DNA of 64,000 bases from Massospora cicadina (Eukaryota; Entomophthoromycota; Entomophthoromycetes; Entomophthorales; Entomophthoraceae): assembly GCA_022478985.1 (NCBI GenBank), contig JAKSZP010000166.1, positions 62,001 through 126,000 of the forward strand. Reading direction: 5' to 3'. Below the pieces are notes generated by a model. It saw nothing but the letters and a program-made list of their open reading frames with translations. It searched no databases and was not told the DNA's origin. The position numbers were made by a program, and so were the translations under genes. Every line of letters begins with the position of its first letter. The first letter of the stretch is position 1. Below, one piece after another: positions 1-11,552 of this stretch.

Positions 1-374
1 TTTATCAATAGGCAAACACTCCCATCCATATTGGTAGAATACGCAGAAATGGACTTCACTTGAGTAATTGATTGAAGTGTAACAACCCAAATGCGTAGTT
101 TCATAAATGGAACAGGTTTTTAAACCCCGTTCTTCATTAAACCGTATAAAATTATCATTGTTAATAGAATAAATCGTTCGTTTTAATGACTGGTCTGACA
201 AAAGAGGCTGTGTGTTATGCACCACACTAGTTATAAACTGGGCATATTTGGCTTGTACCCAGCGTGGTATAATGTGTGCTTGAGGTCAGGAAGGGCCTGA
301 AGCTTCACCTTCTGGGCCTCCTGCCGCCCAGCCTTATCCTTAAGGTTGGTGCCCATTATCATAGCATTCAACCA
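1..374 (-). repeat. 3' LTR of element A (partial)
   Basis: Direct repeat of about 5100-5470. The plus-strand right edge is at 374 because similarity to the other copy stops after CAACCA and a polypyrimidine tract (PPT complement) follows. The remainder lies outside the window. Confidence 0.75.
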
Positions 375-899
375 TGATTTTACCCTTTCCTCCCAATGGG
401 GCACAACACCCGCTCCTGGGGCTTGCACAAGGGAAAAGTTCTTGTGGGCTGGGGCCAACTTCATAGTAGCAACGGTTGGTTTGGGTTGAGATCCAGCGGC
501 CTGATGGAAACGCTTATGTTAAGCTTCAATCAGATCTTGGACATGTACACAGTCACAAGCTGGCACTTAACTGTTCTCTACTGTGTAAAACCCATTCCAA
601 GTTACAAGGTAATCAAGTCTTCTTTTAACACGACGGGAGGCTACTATTTCCTCCACTTCACATTTTGGCGCCCCATCCATGAGATAGCATCAGGAGTCCC
701 TGGTGGGGGCCCCAAACAATGTCAATTTGCTTTCATGAAAGACAGAGATTATCTGAAACGAAGAGGGAAGATCCAACTGGTATGAGGCATGGCCCACCTT
801 TCTAATAACGCATTAAGGGCCAATCCTCTTTGGTCTCAGCTTTTTGCATGGATGCTTGGTAGGGATGTTACGAGAATCAAGCATCATGAGATCCTTTTC

Positions 900-1800
900 C
901 TTATTCGTTATAGCACTTGGCGCTTACCATCAGCATTCTCCTTATAAACTTGCATTGCCGCCTCCAAACTTATGGAAAACCCCCTGGTAGACATTCCTAA
1001 TAGTCTTGGCAAAGTCCACCACCGCTTCAACTTTAGATCCACAGCTGGGCTCCATGTTTAATGCGGGGTTAAGCCCATGGTTAGTGAAAAAATGGGAACA
1101 ACCAAACAAAGAATGCAAAGTTTTGTTGTAGCTAAATTGGGCCATAGAAAGGTGATAAACCCAATCTTAATGATCCGTGGCAGTGTAACACCGCTTGAAC
1201 TGTTCCAAGCACTGGTTCACTCGTTCAGTCTGCCCATCTGATTGGGGGTGATAGTAGTCGAACAGCAGGGGCGAATCTGAAGAGTCTTACACAACTCTTC
1301 TAAAAGATGGAGGTAAAGTGGGGTCCGCAATCACTGATAATCTCTTGGGGAATCCCATGAAGCGCAAAAACATGAGTGACGAAAAGTCTAACCATCTCAG
1401 CCGCTATTATTAGAGTTCTGCAAGCAATAAAATGGGCGAACTTTGTAAACTGGTCCACCACCACCATGATGGCATCGTAACCATCAGATACAGGTGATTC
1501 CACAATGAAATTCACTGATAGGGATGTCCAGGGCTCTTCAGCTTTCTGGACTGGTAACAAAAACCCTGCTAAAGGTTAGCGATTTGGCTTTATTTGGTTG
1601 TAGATCAAACACTCCTTACAATATTGTCCCACCTGAGCAGGCAAGCTCTTCCAATTGTAGATGCGTCATAATAACTGCAAGGCCTTTGCTTTCCCAGGAT
1701 GACAGCTGGTGAGTCCATAATGAAGGTCCCAGATGATTTCAAGGCGCAGTGGTCCAGAAGGAATCCATAGGCGCCCCTGAAACCACACCATATCATCCTT
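900..1800 (-). pseudogene. Integrase remnant of element A
   Basis: The minus strand reads a zinc-binding region with paired His and Cys near 1620-1720, then the catalytic core at 1300-1560: SVNFIVESPVSDGYDAIMVV followed by VDQFTKFAHF and EIISDCGPHF. The second catalytic Asp (SDCGPHF) is present. The first, expected as SVDFI, reads SVNFI (Asn codon 1510-1512). A C-terminal piece at 942-1145 (MAQFSYNKTLHSLFG) matches the conserved region where family members read 'FAYN...H.S.G.SPF'. The pieces lie in different frames, so the gene is dead. Its role in a live element is insertion of cDNA into the host genome. Confidence 0.85.
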
Positions 1801-1889
1801 CACGTGATAACACCTGAATAGTTCATCTTAATTCAAAGCGCTCTTAGCAAGTACCATAGTATATTTGGATGATAGCGTCTGATAAAGGA

Positions 1890-3130
1890 CTACCTTTCTG
1901 AACATACTTTATTTCTCCGCATCTCCAGAGGCCCAAGCGCTGGTCCGTTAGCTGGGGGAGATGGAAGTTGTGACACATTTTTATTTGGAGGAATCATCAA
2001 CTGTGTGTTATAAACTTCTACCTCCTTGGTTTCTAGAGCTATATCAGGGTTGCGGCTCAAAGCATCCGCCAAACCATTATCCTTGCCCTTGGTAAACTCA
2101 TAAGAGAATGCAAATTGGGCAAGGATCTTATGCCAACAGTTCTGCCGTGGGGTTAGGACATGAGGAGCGCGGTAGTACAGCAAGGCATGGTGATCTGTAT
2201 GTGCCCAGAAAGGTTGGGAGGAGCCATGCAAGTGGTGACGCCAATAAGTCAGCTCCTCCACCACTTCTAGTAACTCCTTGTCATAAACGGCGTAATTCAA
2301 CTCAGGCAAAGACATTTTCCTAGAAAACATCCCACTGGATACTCTATCCCATCTTCGCTTACCCGTAACAAGGCAGCCTCTATGGCGAAGTTGGAGGCAT
2401 CAGTAGACATAATGAACTCTCTTGAAGGGTCGAAATGATGAAGGTTAGACGTGGACTACAAGGTGCACTTCACTGCATGGAAAGCATCCTCCAAAACGGC
2501 GGACCACTGAAGCACCTTTGCACCGCAAGCCTTATATAAGGGTGCTGCCATCTTAAAAAAGATTGGGTGTGAACTTATTGAGGAACGTACACGTCCCCAA
2601 AAAGCTCCTCAATTCCTTGACTGAGGTGGGGGTGGGCCACTCACAAATAGCCTTCTCCTTGTCTGGAGTTATCATGTGTCCTTGGTCAAACACGACGTTG
2701 CTCAGAAAAGTGACCTGGGACTTGAAAAATTCACACTTGCTAATTTTCGGTGTAAGGCTGGCTGCCTTTAGCCTCTCCACCACTTTCCAAAGGTGTACTG
2801 CATGAGACTCATGATCAGGGGAAAACACCAGGATATCATCCATGTAGGCAGCCACACATACCACTAACAAGTCCCCCAACGCTGCATCAATGTGGCGTTG
2901 AAAGATAGCAGGGGCATTCTTAAGCCTAAAGGGCATGACCTGAAACTGGAAAATTCCTTTTCTGGTATGTAATGCGGTTAACCACGCTTGTCCCTTTTTA
3001 ATTCGATTTTTGAACGCATTGAGGCAATCCAGCTTGGAGAAGACCTTAGCCTTCTCCGCATAACGCGCGATCTGAGAATCTAGAGGGATGGTATGTAGAT
3101 CTGGTACAGTGACATTGTTGAGGTTCCCAT
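1890..3130 (-). pseudogene. Reverse transcriptase-RNase H remnant of element A
   Basis: Reverse transcriptase palm at 2553-2936 reads MPFRLKNAPAIFQRHIDA and AAYMDDILVFS. The catalytic YMDD box (about 2833-2847) is intact, unlike in D and F. The connection region reads LRSFLGTCTFLNKF. RNase H follows at 1890-2330 with LPELNYAVYDKELLEVVEEL, HTDHHALLYY and ADALSRNPD, all typical of Ty3/gypsy RNase H. RT and RNase H are separated by stops and frameshifts around 2340-2550. Upstream RT sequence (2940-3130) is recognisable by amino-acid context but broken. Confidence 0.88.
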
Positions 3131-3133
3131 AGT

Positions 3134-3870
3134 CTACACACGGGCGTAGAGTACCATCTGCCTTCTCAACAAAGAGAAGTGAAGAGCATACTGGGGAGTA
3201 CTATAATAATCGCACCTTTGGCTAACTTCTTCTTCACCCACACATCTAACGCCTCTTCCTCCCAGACAGTCAATGGGTAAATCGGAGAATAAATATGCCT
3301 CAGATCCACAGTGAGCTGAACTCACAATCAAACTCAGAACGATCAGGTAGTGCGTTAGCCCATGCGGCATCAAAAGAAGATTCCAAACCCTCCAAACAAG
3401 AAGGCTGGGAACCTCCACTGTGGGCTTCAGCATAGAAGCAAGGCTAAGAGTGTGAAGGTGGGCAGTGGGAAATTCGCCCTGGACGTTCTCCTCTGACAAA
3501 AAAACAACTAATATGAGAACATTCTTTAATGCTAGGAATAGGGTATTTTCTTTTTGTTAGTTCTAACGTCAAACTTCCGCCACCACTCCACACCCAAGAT
3601 GATAGGGTACAAGAGGTTTTTGATAGCTTGGAAGTGATCGGACAAGTGGTAATTGCCAACCTGATTGTACACTGTCCCAATGATCTTTAGAGTGGGAATA
3701 TCTTGGGACGCCCCTCCCCTAACCATACCACCTGGCAAGTACTTAGCCCAAGGTAATCAGCTAGGCCCTGGCTCATAAAGTTTTCATTGGCACTAGTATC
3801 CACCATAATAGTGGTGTTGAGTTTCACTAAAGGTGAGGAAAGGATAGCAGTCTATAGAAAGTACCCCAAA
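3134..3870 (-). pseudogene. Aspartic protease and PR-RT linker remnant of element A
   Basis: At about 3780-3830 the minus strand reads MVDTSANENFMSQGLADYLG, the retrotransposon protease active-site region, where VDSGA(T)xNF is expected; the Gly of D-S/T-G reads Ser. The C-terminal half follows at 3532-3738 (PTLKIIGTVYNQVGNYHLSD, then PIILGVEWW, equivalent to the 'LG.dWL' box). Stops and frameshifts separate it from RT. In a live element it cleaves the Gag-Pol polyprotein. Confidence 0.72.
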
Positions 3871-3899
3871 TAGTCTTTATTTAAAACAGAAAGCTCCAG

Positions 3900-4624
3900 T
3901 ACATCACCTCAAAACTCTTCATCTGGCATTAACATGCCGCCGGATATGTTTAGAATCAAATAAAGGTGAAGTTTATTTGGTTACTCTTACTACTGCGGCC
4001 ACATATCTCACTATATCTTCAGCAGAAACATAAACATTATTGTATTGTAAGCGAAGCTCCTTTTCAACTTCCTGCTTGCTGCAAATCATGAAAATAAGTC
4101 AAACGGAAGTTTCTGGGATGTTTTGATGCACAAGTATAAGATCCATATCTGAGCTTGGAATGAGCAAATATGGTTCAGAGGTATAAATAGTGTTTCCGTT
4201 ATAAAACATGTTTTTGGATGTGAAAGACCCTATTCCCATAACAACAACGGAATGCCTGATGTTATCCAAGGCCAACACCCACTGGGCCATATGCGCCAAT
4301 CCCGCCAGCATCATCTGAATGAGCTGTCAATGTAAAACCCATTAATTTAAATTGAATTTAGTAATTCTGGCAGAAAATTGGTGAATCTTGACTTTTGGAC
4401 CTCAAAGCATCTGTATCCACCAGGTACAAGCACAAAGAGTGGGTACTTTCTAGTTGGAGGCAACTATAATAACGCCAAGATACTCCAATCTTTAGGAAAA
4501 AGAGGAAACAGCAGTGCGGCTGGCCACAGCTGAAGCCCACATCTGGCACCCACCGTTTACACTTTGGAAAAGTCCCACATGGAAAAAGTTCATGCACATA
4601 AAATTAAGGGGTTGGTCAACCAAT
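3900..4624 (-). other. Probable gag zone of element A, unrecognisable
   Basis: This lies between the protease and the 5' LTR, where gag is expected. Short minus-strand open pieces (4099-4314, 4358-4597) show no zinc knuckle and no clear capsid motif. At about 725 bp it is shorter than a normal gag, so an internal deletion is likely. I assign it by position only. Confidence 0.35.
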
Positions 4625-5470
4625 GTAAGGAGAGTGTCTATAACTCTCATGTTCCCAGCGTGGTAGTGCTTTGTGCATAGAGCCAACGCCAGGGAACTAT
4701 CCGTTAGTACACAAAGTACTAAAGCCCAGAAGAGGGTGTGGGAGCAATAATACCTTAAGTAGAAAAGTGCGATCATAATATAGAATAACCAACTAAAAGT
4801 GACGTGGTGCATAAGGGAAGGAGGGGTAAGCGTCCCTTGTTGGAGGGAACCTGGGCGACCCAACGGTGCACAAGGAGATAAACTAATCATATTAAAAATG
4901 GAATGGTTAACAAAGCGCAAGACCTCCTCAAAGGGGTCCTCGCACAGGATTGTCTAAAATAACATAATAGAAAATTGGAATTGGGGAGAGTTTATTTGAA
5001 AAGTTGACCAACAAAAATTGTTGGTCAAGGAAATCAATTTTTAAACTTCGTTAGGGTAATTTGGGGTCTGCTAAAGCGGTACCAAGCACCAATTCACTAA
5101 TAAGCAAACATTCCCATCTGAATTGGTAGAATACACTGCGATGGACTTCTCTCAAGTAATCAATTGAAGTTGTATCTGACCCAAACGCGTAGTTTCATAA
5201 GTAGAACAAGTTTTAAAACCTTATTCCTCAATAAAATGAATTGAAGCGCCATTGTTTATAGAAATAAATTGTCCGTTTTAATGCCTGGGCTGAAAACAGG
5301 GGCTGGGCTTTATGCACCACACTAGTACCAACCTGTGCATATTAAACTTGTACCCAGCGTTGGTCTAATGTGTAATTGAGGTCAGGGAGGGCCTGAAGCT
5401 TCACCTTCTGGGCCTCCTGCCGCACAGCCTTACCCTTACAGTTGGTGCCCAATATCATGTAACTCAACCA
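4625..5470 (-). repeat. 5' LTR of element A
   Basis: The right part (about 5100-5470) is a direct repeat of 1-374. The right edge at 5470 is firm (minus strand starts TGGTTGAG). The left edge is inferred: the minus strand at about 4625 reads ...CTCTCCTTACA then TTGGTTGACCAACCCC, which could be an LTR end plus primer-binding site. The left copy needed to confirm it lies outside the window. Confidence 0.55.
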
Positions 5471-5479
5471 TGACAGTTG

Positions 5480-6207
5480 CTTGGCTTGGCATTACAGCAA
5501 AGGCGTTGCAAAGATCCACTATGTTTTAAATACCAGAAGTTTGTTACAATTGCTTTAGGCACAGATTTTTGAAATCTGTTCCAATTATAATATTACCAAA
5601 TCAGGATGAGTCCAGTTAAAATCTATAACTTAAGTTCAGACATTTTGAGTTGTGATACCCAGGCCAATGGTAGCGTGCGCCTATTGGTTTTCTTAGGATT
5701 AGCGATATTTCCACCAAATGACGACTTGAACCCATTATTTAATTATGTTTTTTCAAGACTAACTTTCCATATTGGTCAACTTCCTAATAAAAATATTTCG
5801 TTAAATTTTAAATTTTTGTATAGTTCCTTGGGTTAACCTGTAGGTGAACATAATTGAGGATATCTCATATAAAATGGGTCATTTTATCTTAGTAAAGATA
5901 GCTACAGTATCTGGTTTACCTCTGGAACGCCCTAATCCCCTCCAGATTCAGGCACCAAAGCACCATGATATCAATCTTCACTCGGTTATGGATTACCCTT
6001 TAGAGACCAACCAAGTTCTGCTGTTTATTTGTTATCAACTATTATACAGCGCGTTGTACACCCTTGCCATGGGTCTCTTATGCTCTGGCACCCTCCGCAG
6101 TGCTCTGGTCCCTATCTTGCTAACGGCAGTTCCCTAAAAGTGTGGGTGTGCATCCCACACCACTTCGCTGGGAATGAGAGATTTACAGACACTCTCTTGA
6201 CACACCT
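5480..6207 (+). repeat. Diverged A-type LTR relic, opposite orientation
   Basis: About 6040-6200 resembles the reverse complement of about 4630-4760 in the element A LTR: shared blocks include CTAACGG..AGTTCCCT, CGCTGGGAA and ACAGACACTCTC. This suggests an old LTR of the A family in plus orientation just before element B. The left half (5480-6000) shows no clear match. Open stretches at 5606-5836 and 5844-6137 resemble no protein I know. Confidence 0.35.
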
Positions 6208-7240
6208 TGTAAGGATATTGGCTCGAGCTATCAATCTGGATAGGGCCATGCACCCCTTTAGCACCAAATTAAGGTTTAAGTCCTAAGTCCCTTGCCTCTC
6301 TCCCAGTTATCTGATGGGGAACATACCTTATGTAAGAAATGGGTGTCAGCTGCCCTTTCCTGTATTCCACATATCTCTCCCACACTTCCTCCACCCAACC
6401 CAAACCCAATATAGTATCATTATCTGAATTTTTTTATTTACCAAAAATTAATCAAGACTGTGAAGACTTTTAAAAAAATAAAGGCCCCATACCACATTTC
6501 CCATTTCCTGCTTTCAACTGTATTTACCTGAAGTTGATTTAAAAGGAGTAAACTTACCTAGGATACATAGTTTAAGCAAAAAGTTAAAAAGAAAGGGGCA
6601 AAAATGGGGATTAAACCTGACACCCTATATAAAATCAAAAATATGAACTTGGGCATTTAGAAGTCGAGAAATTGTCCTGATAATAGCTTGGAAACCTCAG
6701 ATACTACTATCAAGGCAAAATTAGTAATCAGTTCCATCAATTTATGGATTCAAAAATGGGAATCGTTTCCCCTTATCTTAATTGGCTTATTAGCATTTTC
6801 CCACATTTCCCCCATATATCCAGCATTCTGCTAACTTTAGGGTATTGTAATTTCTTTCTTTGTTTTCCATATTGATACTATAAAAATATTATTTGGAAAA
6901 ATTGTCAAATTTAGTCATTTTCATAAAGTAAACAACAAAGGGGCACCAATTCACTGGGTGGATCATGTCCAAAACCCTTTCCACGCGCCCACCCATAGTC
7001 CCCTGAAACCAGAGGACCCTTGTGGACCTTGGCTGCCCCTGTGGATCTTGGCGTACCCACGCCAAAAACCAGGTCATTATATTGCATGCTAGTTCCTACA
7101 TTATAGCCTAACTCAATAGTATAAAGATACAGTTGGTTCGAAATCTTTTGGCTTTAAATGACTCTGCCACCAATTGAAAGTTTACTTTTGCTCTTAAGAA
7201 TTCTCCTTAGCTGTTGTCCGTGGTATACTATTGACACAAG
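6208..7240 (+). repeat. 5' LTR of element B
   Basis: Starts TGTAAGGATATTGG and aligns along its length with 11553-12510. Shared blocks include CTCTCCCACACTTCCTCC, AAACCTGACACCCTAT and GGACCTTGGCTGCCC. The 3' end is approximate because similarity fades near 7235-7245. Confidence 0.8.
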
Positions 7241-7424
7241 CATACAACAGTCCCCATGAGCTTTGGTTGCACAACCAACAATACTATTGTTGCCCCCACC
7301 TCACTGTAAACAGCCAGAGTTTATGGCTCCTCAAAGTTTGTTCACACTGGGCTTTAGCCAGGTGGTGGCCCTGGACACCAGAGGAGAAACAAGCTAATGT
7401 TGTAGTGAATGTTTCTTAGGTGGG

Positions 7425-8045
7425 GTGAACCTCACGCCCTTGACTATTGAACTCATTGCCCTTGCAAATACAAAAAGTGTGATGGATTGCAAGAATATGA
7501 AGTTACTCACTCACAACATGGGCCTTGGTATTTACACTGAGGCCTGTGCTATCCCCTCTCAGGGGTCTGAAGGCGCTATAATGGTTCATTTGGACCAGTT
7601 CCTTCCTGAAGTATTTCCACAACCCTATGATATATTAAAAGAACCTTTGGGTACGCTTGCATTCCACAAAAACCCTTCATATCAAGCTCTCAATACCAAC
7701 CACATCACACTTGTCAACTGGGTGGTGAAGCACCATTGCAAGATTCCTGTTTATTGCGATCTTCAAAGTGTGGCCCTTATCTGACCCAGAAGACCCTGAA
7801 TCGGCATCTTTGTCTTATTCTTGGGCTTCTGTGCCCACTCGACTTCTCAACACATACCTCCCTGGTGAGCAACCCTTTCAAGGTCAACTAGTTTAGTTCA
7901 ACCCTTTTCTTCCTTGATGATTTAAATAAAGTGGATCGTGCATATTTTTTATCATTAAATTTTATGTAGTTAAAGGATGTTAACTTTACTGCCTTAGTAG
8001 ATACTGGTGCCACAGGAATAATATTGACCTTAAGGTGGTGTAAGC
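7425..8045 (+). pseudogene. Gag-protease remnant of element B
   Basis: The open stretch 7425-7784 (GTG start, no ATG) may be the end of Gag, but I see no zinc knuckle. At about 7979-8032 the sequence reads VNFTALVDTGATGIILTL, a clear retroviral-type aspartic protease active site (D-T-G-A), with catalytic Asp and Gly intact. The flap and C-terminal box are not readable because of stops. The call rests on the DTG motif and its position before RT. Confidence 0.65.
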
Positions 8046-8499
8046 TTTAAATCTTTCAATTAATTATGACACACCTGTCTTGGGGTCATCGTGGGTCCCT
8101 ACACTTACACGTCCTCTATGTGAGCCCTTGAGCTTTGTGGCCATGGATAGAACATATAGCACACTTCCCGGTAACCCTAGAAATGCTTTACCCAGTGATT
8201 TTGGGGGTAGTATAATGGAGCCACCAGTTGGTGAGTATTGACTTGGGGCGTAATATGCTAGCATTCCTTTCCAATGCTCATACAGGTGGAATCCCCTTCT
8301 TCCCATCCTAAAACCAAGCAATGCATTAGTTAAGACCATAGAATTATCTCCTACATATTGGCCTGAGCTGCCCACTTTCTGCTTAGTCTCATTCCATTCA
8401 AGTCAGTTTTATGAGGGAGGAGCCAATTAGCTTCTGAGTCACTCAAAAAAATTTTATATTAGATTCCAGTTAACGGTAGACTTGTTCATTAATCAACAG

Positions 8500-9660
8500 T
8501 CCCCTATATCCTTACATAGCTGAAGAATACAAGGCTTTAAAGATGTGGACTGATGACATGTGGGAGAAGGGGTGAATAGTCAAAGAAAACCTCTCCGTAA
8601 TATATCCTGTGGTCTTCTCCCAGAAGCCAGATAGTACTTTGTACCATGCATTGATTACAGACACTTGTTAATGTGACGGTCCATGATCTCTACCCTTTGC
8701 CCTTGGAAGCAGAGATTTCTCAAGCAAATTTAAATCAAAGGTGTTCTCCAAACTAAATCTGGTGAACGGTTTTTATCAAGTTCAGGTAAAGTCTGGCCTG
8801 GAATGACTGACTGCAATTTGTACATGTTATGGAATTTACTAGTCTAAAGTTATGCCCTTTAGTCTAAAGCATGCCCCAGCAGTGTTCCAGCGCTGAGTAG
8901 ATGACAACATGTGGATCACAGATTCTACTTTGAAAGGCTTAAATGGATGACATCTTGATCCATTCACTCAATGCTGAATTACTCAGAAAGGATTCATCAG
9001 TGGCTGCAGCCCTTTAGAAAGCTGGTCTTATGGCTAAGCCATCCAATTGCAAGTTCTTTAAGGGCGAAGTTCAATTACAGGGGAATCTGATCTTAAAAGA
9101 TGGTCATGCCATCGTGCCTTCTAAGCTGGATTCTATTTGCTCATGCCACCTTTGTGATTTAAAACAACTGCAGAGCTTCCTCAGCTCAGAAACATTTCTT
9201 AAGACGTTCTCACCAGACATCTCAGAGCTGGGTTCAACTCTTCACCCACTCATAGATAAGGACTCTGCATTTGTTTGGACTTCAGAATGCCAACAGGCAT
9301 TTGAGGCAATAAAGGATGCTTTCTACACTAATCCAATTCACCACGCTGATGAAGATAAACATTTATTGTATCATGCGATTCCTCTGGTACTACAGTGGGG
9401 CGGTATTTCTGCAGTAACATGAGGACCTCTGGCTTACTTCTTAAAGAAATTTAGCGCCAAAGAGCTAGCCTGGACCATTCATAAAAAAAGGTTTGCGGTG
9501 GTTTTTTAGTCCCTAATACATTGGCGATACCTGATTCAGGGGTCCAAGCACACATTGAGTGTGCGCACAAACCTTAAGTCGTTCACTTATTATTGAAACC
9601 CTCAGAAGTTGGCTCATAGGAGGCAAGATCACTTCGTGACCTTCTAAGTTTTTAATTCAA
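8500..9660 (+). pseudogene. Reverse transcriptase-RNase H remnant of element B
   Basis: RT fragments: VHDLYPLPLEAEI near 8680, NGFYQVQ near 8765, and WMDDILIHS near 8945, which is the catalytic box with both Asp kept but Tyr replaced by Trp. 9030-9422 reads KPSNCKFFKGEVQLQG, QLQSFLSSETFLKTFSPDIS and FVWTSECQQAFEAIKDAF, the RT-RNase H connection. Weak RNase H traces follow to about 9660. The frame changes several times. Confidence 0.82.
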
Positions 9661-10239
9661 TTACGTTTTGTTAAAGGGCCGCCCACATTTTACCTGATAT
9701 TTTTGAGCCGCTCACCCCTAATGTGTCCCACTATATATATGGGCTCATTTTTAACATACTGATTCCCCATGAACAAGTCATTGATCCCCCACCTCGATCC
9801 ATTGCTGTGATTACGTCCCCCACCCCAAACACTCAACCTAAACCCAAACCCAACCTAAAAAACTAAATATAAAGCCAAATACCATAAGTCCAATCCCCCC
9901 AGTACCCCTCATACTCCTTTGAAGCTGGAAGCCTCAGGCAAGGTGGGGTTCTCCCTCAATACTATTATCCCAGATAGTCAATCTGACTCAGCGACTGAAG
10001 TCACTTTATTTGACCCAGTCAGGTATCTCTTGTCAAAGTTGTCTCTCATCTGGCTTCTTTTTTAGCATCACAGTCTACTGATCCTTAAGGACGAGACATC
10101 CTGGAAAAGATTGTTGCTGATATAGCCCTTTCTGGATGGTATTCCCATAAGAATAGGGTCTTATATTTCATGACAAGTACAAGCCCCTTGAGATTTTTTC
10201 CCATGTCATAAGAAAACATCATGACCCCCCCCAACCATG

Positions 10240-11290
10240 TGTCACCTGGGCACTAAAAAATGTATCAATCCAATCAAGAGAGGCTAAGATTGGAATGTAC
10301 TGATGAATGGGGTTCCCGCATGTATTGAGAAATGCTTGACCTGCGCTAGGTCCAAGTCAGATAGGACAGGGCGGAATGGCCTCCTCCACCCTCTTCAACA
10401 AACAGAAAGATCATGGACGTCAACTTCAGTGAATTTTATTGTAAGCTTACCCAATTCCCATTAGTATGACGTGATCATGATGGTGGTAGATTGCTTTACC
10501 AAATATTTTAATATATCCCCTGTATGATAAGCTACTACAGCTGAGGAGAAGGCAAGGATGTTTGTGGCACATATGATTTCTCTGTTTGGGGTTCTCCTAA
10601 AAGTAATCTTCAATAGGGAATTCAGTTTACTTTTTAGATTCTAAGATCTTTGTGAGAAATGTTAAAGGCTAAGCCATGTAGTTCTACAGCTTATCACCTT
10701 AGTCAGATGGCCAAACGGAGAGGACTAACCAGTCTTTGGACAATACCTGTCATGTAATAAGACCGCTTCTCAGGATACATGGGCAGCGGACCTCCCTATA
10801 GCCCAAAACTCATACAACTACCTCCATAAATCAACGAGGGTGTCACCTATGTATGCCAACCTGGGGTACAGCCATGCGTTCAGTGTGAGGCCACAAGTGC
10901 ACAGTAAGATTCCTCTTGTATAACTATTTGTCACTAATATTGGAAGGTGAATCAACAGGTTCAGAGCCAGCTTACCAAATCCACTAATGAAGCCAAGTGA
11001 TTTGAAGACAAGAAACGACGTGAGGCTCCTGACTATTAAGAACATAAATTGATGATGGTAGATACCAAAAATTTGCACCTTAAGGGACATGTCATGGTTA
11101 TCTTGCAAGTGCGCAGGGCCCTTCCTCATTTACCAGGTGTTTAACAATATTTTTTGTGGAACTTCACTGCACTGGAAGATTCACAACGCCTTTCACACCT
11201 CCTCCTTATCACCATATATAGGAAAGAAGCTTGTAGAGGTGGAGCCCATCATGGTTGAGGGTGCCCCAGAGTTTAAGATATAGCAGATCT
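10240..11290 (+). pseudogene. Integrase remnant of element B
   Basis: Traces of the zinc domain at 10240-10345 end in CLTCARSKSDRTGR. The core reads SWTSTSVNFIVSLPNS then YDVIMMVVDCFTKYF at 10415-10510. The first catalytic Asp reads Asn (10433-10435) and the second, in VIFNRE, also reads Asn (10612-10614). The C-terminal domain at 11089-11283 ends IHNAFHTSSLSPYIG, matching the common 'HNVFHVSLLKPY' motif. Not functional. Confidence 0.82.
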
Positions 11291-11511
11291 GAACTCATGA
11301 AGAGTCAAACAATTTTTGCAGTATCTAGTGTCTTGGATGTTTTTTCTGCCTATGAAGATATTGGGGTTCCATAAAGGATTTTAGGAACTTTCAAGGGTTA
11401 ATTGTCCAGTTTAAAAGGCCAGCCCCGGGGCAACTTCACCTTACCCCAAAGAAGTCATGGTTTGCATCCATAAGCTCCAAACCCTGCACAAAAACTATGA
11501 TTTATCTAGCA

Positions 11512-11552
11512 CCCCGGAAGGGGGTGGACCTTGTCCTTTTAGGTAAGGGTAA
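11512..11552 (+). promoter_or_regulatory. Polypurine tract region of element B
   Basis: GGAAGGGGGTGG followed by GGTAAGGGTAA ends directly at the TGTAAGG start of the 3' LTR, the expected place for the plus-strand primer. Confidence 0.5.

Larger units (their letters stand above)
1..5470 (-). mobile_element. Ty3/gypsy element A, degenerate
   Basis: Minus-strand LTR retrotransposon. Reading from high to low coordinates I see a 5' LTR, a short uninformative gag zone, protease remnant, reverse transcriptase, RNase H, integrase and a 3' LTR that runs off the window start. The two LTR copies (1-374 and the part ending at 5470) align over about 370 bp with scattered differences. On the minus strand both begin with TGGTTGA, and a purine-rich tract precedes the 3' copy (pyrimidines 381-396 on the plus strand). 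Reading frames are broken by many stops and frameshifts, so this is an old, inactive copy. The domain order PR-RT-RH-IN is that of Ty3/gypsy. Confidence 0.85.

Noticed and set aside
5606..6286. Several open stretches between elements A and B
   Set aside because: No conserved domain; a short Ile-Pro-His-His reading near 6150 suggested an RNase H tail but the DNA matches the complement of the A LTR instead.
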